Position numbers and translations under genes: made by a program
The notes under the pieces: model-generated
Database searches by the model: none
What the model was told of the DNA's origin: nothing
Seen by the model: only the letters and a program-made list of their open reading frames with translations
Source: Paenibacillus sp. FSL R10-2782
GTDB taxonomy: Bacteria > Bacillota > Bacilli > Paenibacillales > Paenibacillaceae
Assembly: GCF_038592985.1 (NCBI RefSeq)
Contig: NZ_CP151951.1
Coordinates: 4,331,001-4,395,000, forward strand
Length of the DNA stretch: 64,000 nucleotides
Direction of reading: 5' to 3'
In this document: positions 7,938-14,166 of the stretch, in pieces
Position numbering within the stretch: position 1 is the stretch's first letter
Layout: every line of letters starts with the position of its first letter

Positions 7938-8138
7938 TCAAACGCCTCCATTCGGAAATACGTTGTTAAACGCTGTATCTAATTCTTTTAACGTCTCGAC
8001 CCGCTCCGCGTCGGTGAAATGCGGACTCTCTAATACGTTACCGACCGCGAGTGTATAGAAACGGAACGCGATCATCAACGCATCGCCATAGGTTTCCGAT
8101 CCGAGTCGGTAGTCCGTGAAAATTTCCAAGTACGTCAT
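7938..8138 (-). CDS. short phage protein, unknown function
   Basis: A 66-residue, mostly helical acidic protein (MTYLEIFTDYRLGSE at the N-terminus, FTDAERVETLKELDTAFNNV near the end). The ATG at 8138 overlaps the stop of the upstream 42-residue gene as TAATG, with GAGAGGTG about 10 nt before it. The spacing and coupling make it a likely real gene of the early operon, but I cannot assign a role. Confidence 0.55.
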   Translation of the reverse strand: MTYLEIFTDYRLGSETYGDALMIAFRFYTLAVGNVLESPHFTDAERVETLKELDTAFNNVFPNGGV

Positions 8139-8266
8139 TACGTCAACACCTCTCGCGTGATCAATACGACCGCGTAGATAAACTTGAGTACAGCGACGAT
8201 ACGTTTACGAACCTTACGTGACAATACGATGTTACGCGTAGCTGGCGAATTTACTGTTTCGTTCAA
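8138..8266 (-). CDS. very short phage protein with a hydrophobic segment, 42 residues
   Basis: A TTG start at 8266 with a strong GGGAGG 8 nt upstream. The protein has a basic stretch (LSRKVRKR) followed by about 14 hydrophobic residues (IVAVLKFIYAVVLI), so it may be a small membrane peptide. Its TAA overlaps the next ATG, and its start lies 35 nt inside the previous gene. This packing argues that it is translated. Confidence 0.45.
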   Translation of the reverse strand: MNETVNSPATRNIVLSRKVRKRIVAVLKFIYAVVLITREVLT

Positions 8267-8720
8267 CCCTGACGCCTCCCTTCTTGACGATGAATCCGAG
8301 TTCACTCATGACGTCCATTGACAGCGTTAAACTGCCGAGCGGCGAACGCCGACTGGCTCCGGTTATTTTCCAGAACGCCCGTGGCTGTATGACGAGCTCC
8401 TGACGCGTGCCGACGTATCGAAGTATGTAGTTGCCCGTGATCGGATCGAGTACGTAGCGGACTTGAGCCGGAGTAACTAGCGGACGAACAACACGGAAGA
8501 CTTCCCGCTTCATTTCTGCGTCCATCTCAAAGCCGAGTTCGACGAGTTGTGCCGGAGTAGTTTCGACTGTATCACCGTAGAGAAACGGATTGGCTTGCGG
8601 TATAATGGAAAAGAATAATTCCGATGTAACGCGGAGTTCTTGACGAGTGCGGCCGCTTCCGACCGTGATGATGACGTTACTTTCGCGACGATTACGGACG
8701 AAACCTAACGTTATTGACAT
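8232..8720 (-). CDS. first gene of the phage early operon, unknown function
   Basis: A 162-residue protein starting MSITLGFVRNRR at ATG 8720, with GGAGG 8 nt upstream. An internal similarity is visible: RTRQELRVTSELFF near residue 25 and GTRQELVIQPRAFWK near residue 115, so it may consist of two related beta-rich halves. It is the first gene after the minus-strand promoter at 8847-8875 and is divergent from the repressor. Early-gene position suggests a role in the lytic switch or replication, but no family is recognised. Confidence 0.6.
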   Translation of the reverse strand: MSITLGFVRNRRESNVIITVGSGRTRQELRVTSELFFSIIPQANPFLYGDTVETTPAQLVELGFEMDAEMKREVFRVVRPLVTPAQVRYVLDPITGNYILRYVGTRQELVIQPRAFWKITGASRRSPLGSLTLSMDVMSELGFIVKKGGVRVERNSKFASYA

Positions 8721-8819
8721 ATGATTCGCCTCCAAGCGGGATATATAGGATGAGTTGCGGGCGTAGCTTCGGGCCGGTACGATGTTGCTAGATATAAATA
8801 CGAAACTTTTTATACTATT

Positions 8820-8903
8820 ATTCGTATATTCGCTTATCTGTTTTAGAGTATATACGGCTTTTAGTATAGAGTCAACACTTAATTTACGAATATTCGTATA
8901 TCG
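8820..8903. promoter_or_regulatory. probable repressor operators of the lysogeny switch
   Basis: A perfect 14-bp palindrome TACGAATATTCGTA lies at about 8885-8898, with a related site ATTCGTATATTCGC at about 8820-8833. A further half-site, ATACGAAAC, is near 8798. The two main sites flank the early promoter, and the right one also sits where a promoter for the repressor gene would lie. This is the classic layout for a repressor that shuts off the early promoter and controls itself. Confidence 0.65.
8847..8875 (-). promoter_or_regulatory. phage early promoter
   Basis: A near-consensus vegetative promoter on the minus strand: TTGACT (8870-8875), a 17-bp spacer, TATACT (8847-8852). It points into the early genes starting at 8720 and is flanked by the repressor-type operator sites. 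Confidence 0.8.
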
Positions 8904-8931
8904 GATAATGAAAATTGAGGAAGGGGTAAAT

Positions 8932-9189
8932 ATGAGAACGATCCGCTTGAGATTAAATGAGGTCATGGCCCAACGAGGGTTAACACAAACACAGCTCGCA
9001 GAATTATCCGGTGTCCGCCAAGCTGCTATTTCCGAAATGTCGCGGAACATTCGCGAACAAATAAATCTTAAAACACTTGTGAAAATTGCGGATGCACTTG
9101 AAATAAACGATATTTCTGAATTAATATCTCTTGAGTACATATCTCAAAGTGCCAAAGAAAGTACCGAACCAAAAAAAGAAGACCGTTAA
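8932..9189 (+). CDS. phage Xre-family repressor (CI-like)
   Basis: An 85-residue helix-turn-helix protein starting MRTIRLRLNEVMAQRG at ATG 8932, with GAGGAAGGGG about 7 nt upstream. The HTH is LTQTQLAELSGVRQAAISEM followed by a recognition-type helix and ALEINDISELI. It is a single-domain repressor lacking the C-terminal autoprotease domain of lambda CI, so induction must use another route. It is transcribed divergently from the early operon, next to palindromic operators, and ends in a terminator. A longer upstream frame to 8782 has no ribosome site. Confidence 0.85.
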   Translation: MRTIRLRLNEVMAQRGLTQTQLAELSGVRQAAISEMSRNIREQINLKTLVKIADALEINDISELISLEYISQSAKESTEPKKEDR

Positions 9190-9205
9190 TGTAGCGGTCT
9201 TTTTG
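9178..9205 (+). terminator. terminator of the repressor gene
   Basis: AGACCG...CGGTCT stem followed by TTTTT; the stop codon TAA lies in the loop. It insulates the repressor from the abortive-infection gene. Confidence 0.8.
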
Positions 9206-9325
9206 CGTTAAATAAAAATTTTACACTCATCCTTTCATGCATTAACGTGGACTTATGTAGGTAGTTTCACGATGTAGTTGATTACTAATATAGAATTACA
9301 AAAATTTCAAAAAAAGAGGTGCACA

Positions 9326-10108
9326 ATGATTGAGAACCCATATGAAATTATAAGTAAAGTAAAAAATCATTTAAAAAAATGCGTTAGTAATTATGAATAT
9401 ATAAAACAATTGGATGAGAGTGAATATACTAAATGTAGATTGATTATTTTAAGATTATGCAAAGAGGAAGGTAGAGAAATTCCTAAAGTACTAAGTGGTT
9501 GTTTAGATATGGATGAATTTCTAACTTACACTTATGATGGTATAAGAGAAAATAGTGAAGCTCTATTATTTATTCAAGAAACTTTTAATCCATTTTTAGA
9601 TATTGCAAGAGAACGATCCATTGCTGTCCAATTCATACCTGTTGAGTTCACTCCCCCTAAAGGTCTTTATTATAGTCACATTGAGAGTGAAATAAAAAAG
9701 TGCGATAGAAAAATATTAGAGCAGGACTATGCTGGTGCTATTACTAATGCTAGAAGTTTACTTGAGGGAGTATTGAAAGAAATAATCCTTAAAATAAGCG
9801 GTACGCATCCAGACCCAAAAAAAGATTTGGTCAAACTTCATAATGATGCGCGAAGTTACTTAAATCTTGACCCCTCCAAACCTGAAATTATTGAACCGTT
9901 AAAGCAAGTAATTACTGGGTTGGCTAGCACTGTGCAAGGTTTAGGGACGATCAGAAATGTTGTAGGCGATTCTCACTCAAGAAAATATGAGCCCGATGCA
10001 CATCATGCAATCCTAGTCGTTAACGCTGCAAAAACATTAGCATCCTTTCTATTTGGAACATATGAGTACCAAATTTCAAAGGGTTTTTTGAAGAAAAGAG
10101 AAGTGTAG
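9326..10108 (+). CDS. Abi_C-type abortive infection protein
   Basis: A 260-residue protein whose C-terminal third matches the abortive-infection C-terminal family. The signature is QGLGTIRNVVGDSHSR (about residues 205-220), then HHAILVVNAAKTLASFLFGT, the usual R-N-x-x-G-D-x-H followed by a hydrophobic helix with N-A-A. The N-terminal part is helical and Lys/Glu-rich. Members of this family occur in phage-exclusion genes of Firmicute mobile elements. ATG 9326 is chosen for AAGAGGTGCAC before it. The gene is far more AT-rich than its neighbours and sits behind the repressor terminator, as expected for a lysogeny-expressed accessory gene. The mechanism is not evident. Confidence 0.8.
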   Translation: MIENPYEIISKVKNHLKKCVSNYEYIKQLDESEYTKCRLIILRLCKEEGREIPKVLSGCLDMDEFLTYTYDGIRENSEALLFIQETFNPFLDIARERSIAVQFIPVEFTPPKGLYYSHIESEIKKCDRKILEQDYAGAITNARSLLEGVLKEIILKISGTHPDPKKDLVKLHNDARSYLNLDPSKPEIIEPLKQVITGLASTVQGLGTIRNVVGDSHSRKYEPDAHHAILVVNAAKTLASFLFGTYEYQISKGFLKKREV

Positions 10109-10693
10109 AACATTGTTGTTTGCGCAACTTTATCATCCGATTTACCTACGATAACTGCGGAAATCAACGCATACAAGCGTGTTGCAGGCGAGGCTATCTT
10201 CGAAATCGGCCGCCGTCTCAAGTCTGTACGCGATGCGAAATCAAACAGTACGGAGCCGGAAGTAAGGAAACTCGCCCAACAACGTGAGGAAGCAGGCGGG
10301 TGGATACGGTGGCTTGAGGAACACGTTGAGTTTAAGCGGTCATACGCACACAAATTTATCTCCGTATACGACGAAATCGGAGAGAGCGTTTCGACGTCGA
10401 AACATCGAGGTTTGGAAGCACTCTACGAGATCGCAACGCTTCCGTCTGACGAACGCACTCGGGAATACACGCTGAAATCCGGAGTTACGAAGGTTCCGGA
10501 CGAAATGACTGTACGCGAGCTACGCGAAGTAAAGGCTGCGCTGAAGGCCGAGCGTGAGGCACGAGAACAAGCAGAGGCTCGCGCGGAGAAAGCGGAGGCA
10601 CTATATAAACAACGAAAAAGCCCGCAATCCTCTACGTTGAGGACACGGGCTTTTAACGTTAAATTAGGCGTTTATGGCGCTACCCTTACGTAG
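10109..10693 (+). pseudogene. DUF3102-family phage gene without a start codon
   Basis: The frame reads ...LSSDLPTITAEINAYKRVAG, then AIFEIGRRLKSVRD and WIRWLEEHVEFKRSYAHKFI, the characteristic DUF3102 phage domain, followed by a coiled coil (REAREQAEARAEKAEALY). It begins directly after, and in the same frame as, the TAG stop of the abortive-infection gene. No ATG or GTG, and no TTG before 10409, lies in frame. The 3' end reads into a terminator hairpin at 10616-10654. Its high-GC composition contrasts with the AT-rich gene before it. It looks like an ancestral phage gene whose start was removed when the accessory gene arrived; a rare start codon is the alternative. Confidence 0.7.
10616..10654 (+). 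terminator. terminator hairpin at the end of the DUF3102 frame
   Basis: AAAAAGCCCG ... CGGGCTTTT with an inner TCCTC/GAGGA helix and a T-run. It works for the plus strand and lies within the apparent coding frame, so the DUF3102 protein probably ended near here or is truncated. Confidence 0.7.
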
Positions 10694-10749
10694 GTATTCA
10701 GAGCGGAGTTACGGCGCTTTTTTGCGGTCAGAACGCAGGAGATTAACGC

Positions 10750-11310
10750 CTAATAACTATGTACGCGTTTTGTCTGAAACCCATCTTCCGAGTTAAGTCC
10801 GATCATTTTAAATAGCTGAGTTATAAAGTCTCCAACAATTTGTGGCGCTCTAATTGCCATTTTTTCTACGATACCATCGTTGTATACAATTAGCTTGTTG
10901 GAAGAATCAAAGTGTATTATTTTATTCCTTAACTTAGTTAATTGTATGTAGGCTTTCTTAATTTCTTCCGGGAACTTCTGCGCCAATAATCTTTCAATTA
11001 TTTCAATTTTTCCTGGTATTGACTTAAAAGATTTTGGTGGCTTAATGACAGGATTGTTAAGACTTTTGAACAATAGTTTATCCTCTCTATTCCTTAACTC
11101 ATTTTTAAACTGTGATAAGTGTTTATGTATTACTTTTGCCATAGCTGCTTCTGCGGATGTACAAAAGTTTATGATAGATGATCTATTATATCTGTGCTTT
11201 GTAAGTTCATCACTTGCATTACGGGCTTCGTGTAGATAATACAATGCATCATTAAACATTTCAGCCATATACGATGTGGAAACAAGAGACACGTCTTGTT
11301 CGGAGGCCAT
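10750..11310 (-). CDS. HEPN-like AT-rich accessory protein
   Basis: A 186-residue, all-helical protein starting MASEQDVSLVST at ATG 11310, preceded by GGAGTTGGAAAA. A helix like that of HEPN domains is present (NRSSIINFCTSAEAAMAKVI), and the motif RNKIIH (R-x4-H) near residue 140 matches the HEPN ribonuclease active-site pattern. HEPN proteins are common toxins and defence nucleases. It is AT-rich like the abortive-infection gene across the DUF3102 remnant and converges on it. No partner antitoxin nucleotidyltransferase is next to it. The HEPN call rests on the motif and pattern only. Confidence 0.55.
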   Translation of the reverse strand: MASEQDVSLVSTSYMAEMFNDALYYLHEARNASDELTKHRYNRSSIINFCTSAEAAMAKVIHKHLSQFKNELRNREDKLLFKSLNNPVIKPPKSFKSIPGKIEIIERLLAQKFPEEIKKAYIQLTKLRNKIIHFDSSNKLIVYNDGIVEKMAIRAPQIVGDFITQLFKMIGLNSEDGFQTKRVHSY

Positions 11311-11330
11311 TTTTCCAACTCCTTTGTTAC

Positions 11331-11600
11331 TTAATTTCTCGTTGCGCCCAAATACAACCCGCCCAACACCCCGAGCACGCCACACGCAATCGCCGCGATC
11401 ATAATTACCGGCCCTTGTATATCGCGACCTTCAACCTTCTTCGTAAGGAATCCAAGTATGACCGCAATCGGCGACGTGACCACAGGAAACCACAACAACG
11501 AGAGTACAACAAACGTCCATCCGAGGAACGCGAGCGCACTACCCTTTCGTTGCTCTTGCCTTTCCGTCGGTGCATCGTTCTTTACGACACCGTTAATCAA
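11331..11600 (-). CDS. small membrane protein with two transmembrane helices
   Basis: An 89-residue protein from a TTG at 11600 with GGAGGGG 6 nt upstream. After a short charged N-terminus there are two hydrophobic segments (ALAFLGWTFVVLSLLWFPVV and VIMIAAIACGVLGVLGGLYL) separated by a basic loop (LTKKVEGRD). It resembles small DUF4190-like membrane proteins. It lies upstream of the HEPN-like gene and may be co-transcribed with it. Role unknown; superinfection exclusion at the membrane is one possibility. Confidence 0.5.
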   Translation of the reverse strand: MINGVVKNDAPTERQEQRKGSALAFLGWTFVVLSLLWFPVVTSPIAVILGFLTKKVEGRDIQGPVIMIAAIACGVLGVLGGLYLGATRN

Positions 11601-11875
11601 ACCGATCCCCTCCGTTAACTCACATTTACCTAAATAATACCATCGGACTAGTACGTTGTCACTAAAAGAAAAACGGACCCACCTACGCAGTATCGCGCAA
11701 ATGAGTCCGCATATACCCGTCTTACTTCGTTGTCTCTTCCGTCTTGAACGTCGAGTACACACCAGTCCCGATCAACGCGTATGAAACGATGTCTACTCTA
11801 CACTTTTTAATTATCTAATCGATTAGACAATTGGGATGAGATTGTGTAAACTAAAAATGTAACGTATTACAAAAA
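11601..11875. other. phage intergenic region with a 14-bp palindrome
   Basis: No supported gene. A perfect palindrome TCTAATCGATTAGA lies at 11814-11827 and could be an operator. A weak plus-strand promoter-like pair (TTGTGT, 17 bp, TATTAC) lies just after it and would transcribe across the 3' end of the toxin gene in antisense. That is where the antitoxin RNA of a TxpA-type system would start. The palindrome is certain; its role is not. Confidence 0.4.
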
Positions 11876-11912
11876 GAAAAAGGCCGCTAGTATCGCAAGA
11901 CATAGCGCGGCC
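11876..11912 (-). terminator. terminator downstream of the small toxin gene
   Basis: On the minus strand GGCCGC ... GCGGCC followed by TTTTT. It lies about 55 nt after the toxin stop codon, so the transcript has a long structured 3' end, as in TxpA/BsrG-type toxin mRNAs. Confidence 0.7.
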
Positions 11913-11966
11913 CTATTTAGGTACGAAATTACGGAAAATAGCCGTTATCTTTGGTCGGATGGTCGG

Positions 11967-12041
11967 CTATTTTTCACGTCTTATTACAATGACGAGTGCG
12001 GCAAACATTATCATTAAAGACAATGATTCATATACGGTCAT
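11967..12041 (-). CDS. holin-like small toxin, TxpA/BsrG type, 24 residues
   Basis: The peptide begins MTVYESLSLMIMFAALVIVI and ends RREK. This matches the widespread Firmicute family annotated as holin-like toxin, which begins MTVFEALxLMIxFG and inserts in the membrane. GGAGGTGACC lies just upstream. A good minus-strand promoter is present at 12090-12118 and a terminator at 11876-11912. In B. subtilis SPbeta and skin, such peptides are toxins of type I systems held down by an antisense RNA. It is shorter after the membrane segment than typical members. Confidence 0.75.
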   Translation of the reverse strand: MTVYESLSLMIMFAALVIVIRREK

Positions 12042-12089
12042 AGGCGGTCACCTCCAAGGTAGGCCGCTTTTGCTATGTCTTGCTTGTCT

Positions 12090-12118
12090 ATTATACAACG
12101 CCTCTCTCTCACTGCCTA
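12090..12118 (-). promoter_or_regulatory. promoter of the small toxin gene
   Basis: TAGGCA (12113-12118), a 17-bp spacer, and a perfect TATAAT (12090-12095) on the minus strand. Transcription would begin near 12083, giving a 5' leader of about 40 nt before the toxin ATG. Confidence 0.7.
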
Positions 12119-12135
12119 CTACTTAGTACTCTCTT

Positions 12136-12170
12136 AAAAAATAACGCCCACCTCCAGAGAGATGAGCGTT
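12136..12170 (-). terminator. terminator of the integrase gene
   Basis: Minus strand AACGCTCATCTC-TCTG-GAGGTGGGCGTT, a 12-bp stem with two G-U pairs, followed by ATTTTTT. It separates the integrase from the toxin gene. Confidence 0.8.
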
Positions 12171-12175
12171 GTGTG

Positions 12176-13210
12176 TTAAACTCGCTTCTTAATAAACCGC
12201 GATGTCGGCGAATACTCGTCATGACTTCGCCGTATATCGTTCGTATCCATCTGAATATACCGACGCATCGTGCGTATGTCGGACCAACCGCCCATTTTCT
12301 GTACGGTAAACGGGTCAGCTCCGTTAAGGATCATTGCTCGCGCCCAGGTATGCCGGTACACGTGCGCCGTCATCTTCTTGCCGGCTACACCCGCCTTTTC
12401 TCCGTAATACTTAAGCCGTTTATTAAAGTGGTTCGCTGTTACGGGGTCGCCGAAGCAAGACATGAATATCCGGTCCGTCGTGAAATACTGGCGGTTTTCT
12501 TCTATTAATTGTAGCAGCAGTTTCGCCACGTGCGCAGAAATCGGAACCATCCGAGGCTTACGGTTCTTGTTCACTTCCCCGCTCAACGTGATAAATCGTG
12601 TCTGAAAGTCGATGTCCGCTATTCGTAGGCTGAGCATTTCCGATACGCGACAACCCGAGTCAAGTAGTAGCGCGATTGCCACGTAATCCCGATACCCAAC
12701 GAAATCCCGCTGTTTAGGTTGCGCCAATATCGCTTTTACTTCATCGTCAGTCAGACAATTCGTGAGGTCAACGTCCTGACGCAACAACCTCACTTTAGTG
12801 ACCGGATTAACCTCGATGAGCTCATCACGTTCCATCTGATTAAATATCGCCTTTAACGTACGAAGACGAATGTTGACCGTTGTATCAGACAGTCCGACAG
12901 GTTGATTTTCCGTAGGAATGAACTTATGACCGGAATAACGCACCTTATCGAATTTCATGTACGCAACATGGTCACGGATAATCTCTGTCGTGATATCCTC
13001 GACGTATTGAATATCCGGATGTTTCTCGCGTAGCCAATCGACAAAATATCCGTAGTGTTTCGCGTAATCCTTGAGCGAGCGGTCACGCAAGCCCTCCGCT
13101 TTCTTCGCACTTATAACAAAGTCGAGCGCTTGCTCAAGTGATAATTGCGGATACTCCCGCGCTAACCTTCCGCCAGCCGGAACCCGTCTTTCACGTTTCT
13201 TTAACGCCAT
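12176..13210 (-). CDS. int: tyrosine-type phage integrase
   Basis: A 344-residue site-specific recombinase. A SAM-like core-binding domain covers about residues 25-130 (LSLEQALDFVISAKKAEGL). The catalytic domain shows the first Arg in SGCRVSEMLSL, H-x-x-R in HVYRHTWAR, the Gly-Gly-Trp-Ser box (MGGWSDI) and the nucleophile Tyr in MRRYIQMD, so all key residues are intact. ATG 13210 has GGAGGT 10 nt upstream; an inverted repeat TATAGT-ACGTG-ACTATA lies just before it and may be an operator. It is next to the chromosome junction at yutM. Confidence 0.92.
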   Translation of the reverse strand: MALKKRERRVPAGGRLAREYPQLSLEQALDFVISAKKAEGLRDRSLKDYAKHYGYFVDWLREKHPDIQYVEDITTEIIRDHVAYMKFDKVRYSGHKFIPTENQPVGLSDTTVNIRLRTLKAIFNQMERDELIEVNPVTKVRLLRQDVDLTNCLTDDEVKAILAQPKQRDFVGYRDYVAIALLLDSGCRVSEMLSLRIADIDFQTRFITLSGEVNKNRKPRMVPISAHVAKLLLQLIEENRQYFTTDRIFMSCFGDPVTANHFNKRLKYYGEKAGVAGKKMTAHVYRHTWARAMILNGADPFTVQKMGGWSDIRTMRRYIQMDTNDIRRSHDEYSPTSRFIKKRV

Positions 13211-13297
13211 AATAAAGAAGACCTCCACATAAGTATAGTACGTGACTATACCGCTGTAGAGGTCGTAATTCACAACCCTAAATCGCATGTTTCGGGG

Positions 13298-13441
13298 TTG
13301 TTAACGTTCGTCTTACGGGATTGTTAACGCTCAAAATCTCGCCGTTATCCACTATCCCGAACACCTATTCCGCTAGGCTAACGCATCTACCTCCGAACAG
13401 ATCATCGGAAGACAAAACGTTGACGTAACGTGTGTTAACAA
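13298..13441. other. probable prophage attachment region with TTGTTAAC repeats
   Basis: Between the integrase and yutM the octamer TTGTTAAC occurs at 13298-13305 and 13321-13328, and inverted at 13434-13441, where it overlaps the last Cys codon and stop of yutM. The phage-to-host switch in gene type happens here. The first two could be integrase arm sites and the third part of the crossover core, leaving yutM intact. The other attachment site is outside the window, so the core cannot be proven. Confidence 0.45.
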
Positions 13442-13794
13442 GGTTCTTCGTTCGGCTTCCCTGCATCCGTAGCTGTACGGAAGCTTGAACCGCAGCCGCA
13501 AGTAGCTACAGCATTCGGATTATGAATCGTGAAGCCGCCTGACATACCAGACTCTTCAAAGTCGATTTCCAGACCGTCCAGGTAGCGGATGCTTTCCTTT
13601 TCCACTACAATCTTCATATCCTGTACGTTCATATATATATCCTGATCCGTCTCGTTGTCGTCAAAGCCCATGGCATACGAGAATCCGGTGCAACCGCCCG
13701 GCGTAACACCCAGACGCAAAAACATATTCGGCGTTTCCTGCTGCTCCAGCATATCTTTCAAACGCTCGGCAGCGGAATCGGTGATGTTAATCAT
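13435..13794 (-). CDS. yutM: A-type iron-sulfur carrier (HesB/IscA/ErpA family)
   Basis: A 119-residue Fe-S cluster carrier of the YutM/ErpA type. It delivers clusters assembled by the SUF system to apoproteins. The family signature is clear: ITDSAAERLKDML at the N-terminus, GGCTGFSY in the middle and CGCGSSF at the C-terminus, giving the three conserved Cys. The start is MINITDSA at 13794 with AGGAGGATGGAGTC upstream. A promoter (TTGAGC, 17 bp, TATACT) lies at 13831-13859. The neighbours yutJ, yuzB and yutI are the same set as in Bacillus. The prophage has inserted next to its stop codon. Confidence 0.93.
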   Translation of the reverse strand: MINITDSAAERLKDMLEQQETPNMFLRLGVTPGGCTGFSYAMGFDDNETDQDIYMNVQDMKIVVEKESIRYLDGLEIDFEESGMSGGFTIHNPNAVATCGCGSSFRTATDAGKPNEEPC

Positions 13795-13830
13795 GACTCC
13801 ATCCTCCTCTTTTACTTCATGTTCTCCTTC

Positions 13831-13859
13831 AGTATACTCCACTATTTGCAGGTGCTCAA
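13831..13859 (-). promoter_or_regulatory. promoter of yutM
   Basis: TTGAGC (13854-13859), 17-bp spacer, TATACT (13831-13836) on the minus strand, about 37 nt before the start codon. Confidence 0.75.
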
Positions 13860-13915
13860 GTCATGGAATGTCCTTCCCTTACGGGCTAAAGGACCTGTTT
13901 TTCTGTTCATTTGTA

Positions 13916-13944
13916 TTGAACACCTGTGAGGTGAGGTTTATAAT
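13916..13944 (+). promoter_or_regulatory. promoter of mqnE
   Basis: TTGAAC (13916-13921), 17-bp spacer, TATAAT (13939-13944) on the plus strand. The leader before mqnE is about 215 nt and has no gene or structure that I can name. Confidence 0.75.
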
Positions 13945-14166
13945 AGGTGAAGAGTGTGTAAAAGAAACTGTCGGAAATTTGTCATTTCATAGGCGATGTT
14001 CTGAGACATTCATCATTGTAGCTTGGTATTGTAACATTTTTCACATATCATATATCCGCGCTGCCGGATTCGTACCGACGGAACGGGACATCCTGTGTGC
14101 ATTAAGCGCTTGTGCCGCTTATAGGGCGGACAGCCTCGCACAGAGCAACTTGAAGGAGGAATAGGC

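Noticed and set aside
8532..8720. Capsid or terminase protein in the early operon
   Set aside because: No Walker motif or portal/capsid text in any early gene.
8721..9140. N-terminal extension of the 8232-8720 protein through the repressor region
   Set aside because: The extension is antisense to the repressor gene, low in protein-like features and has no ribosome site; MSITLGFV at 8720 has a perfect one.
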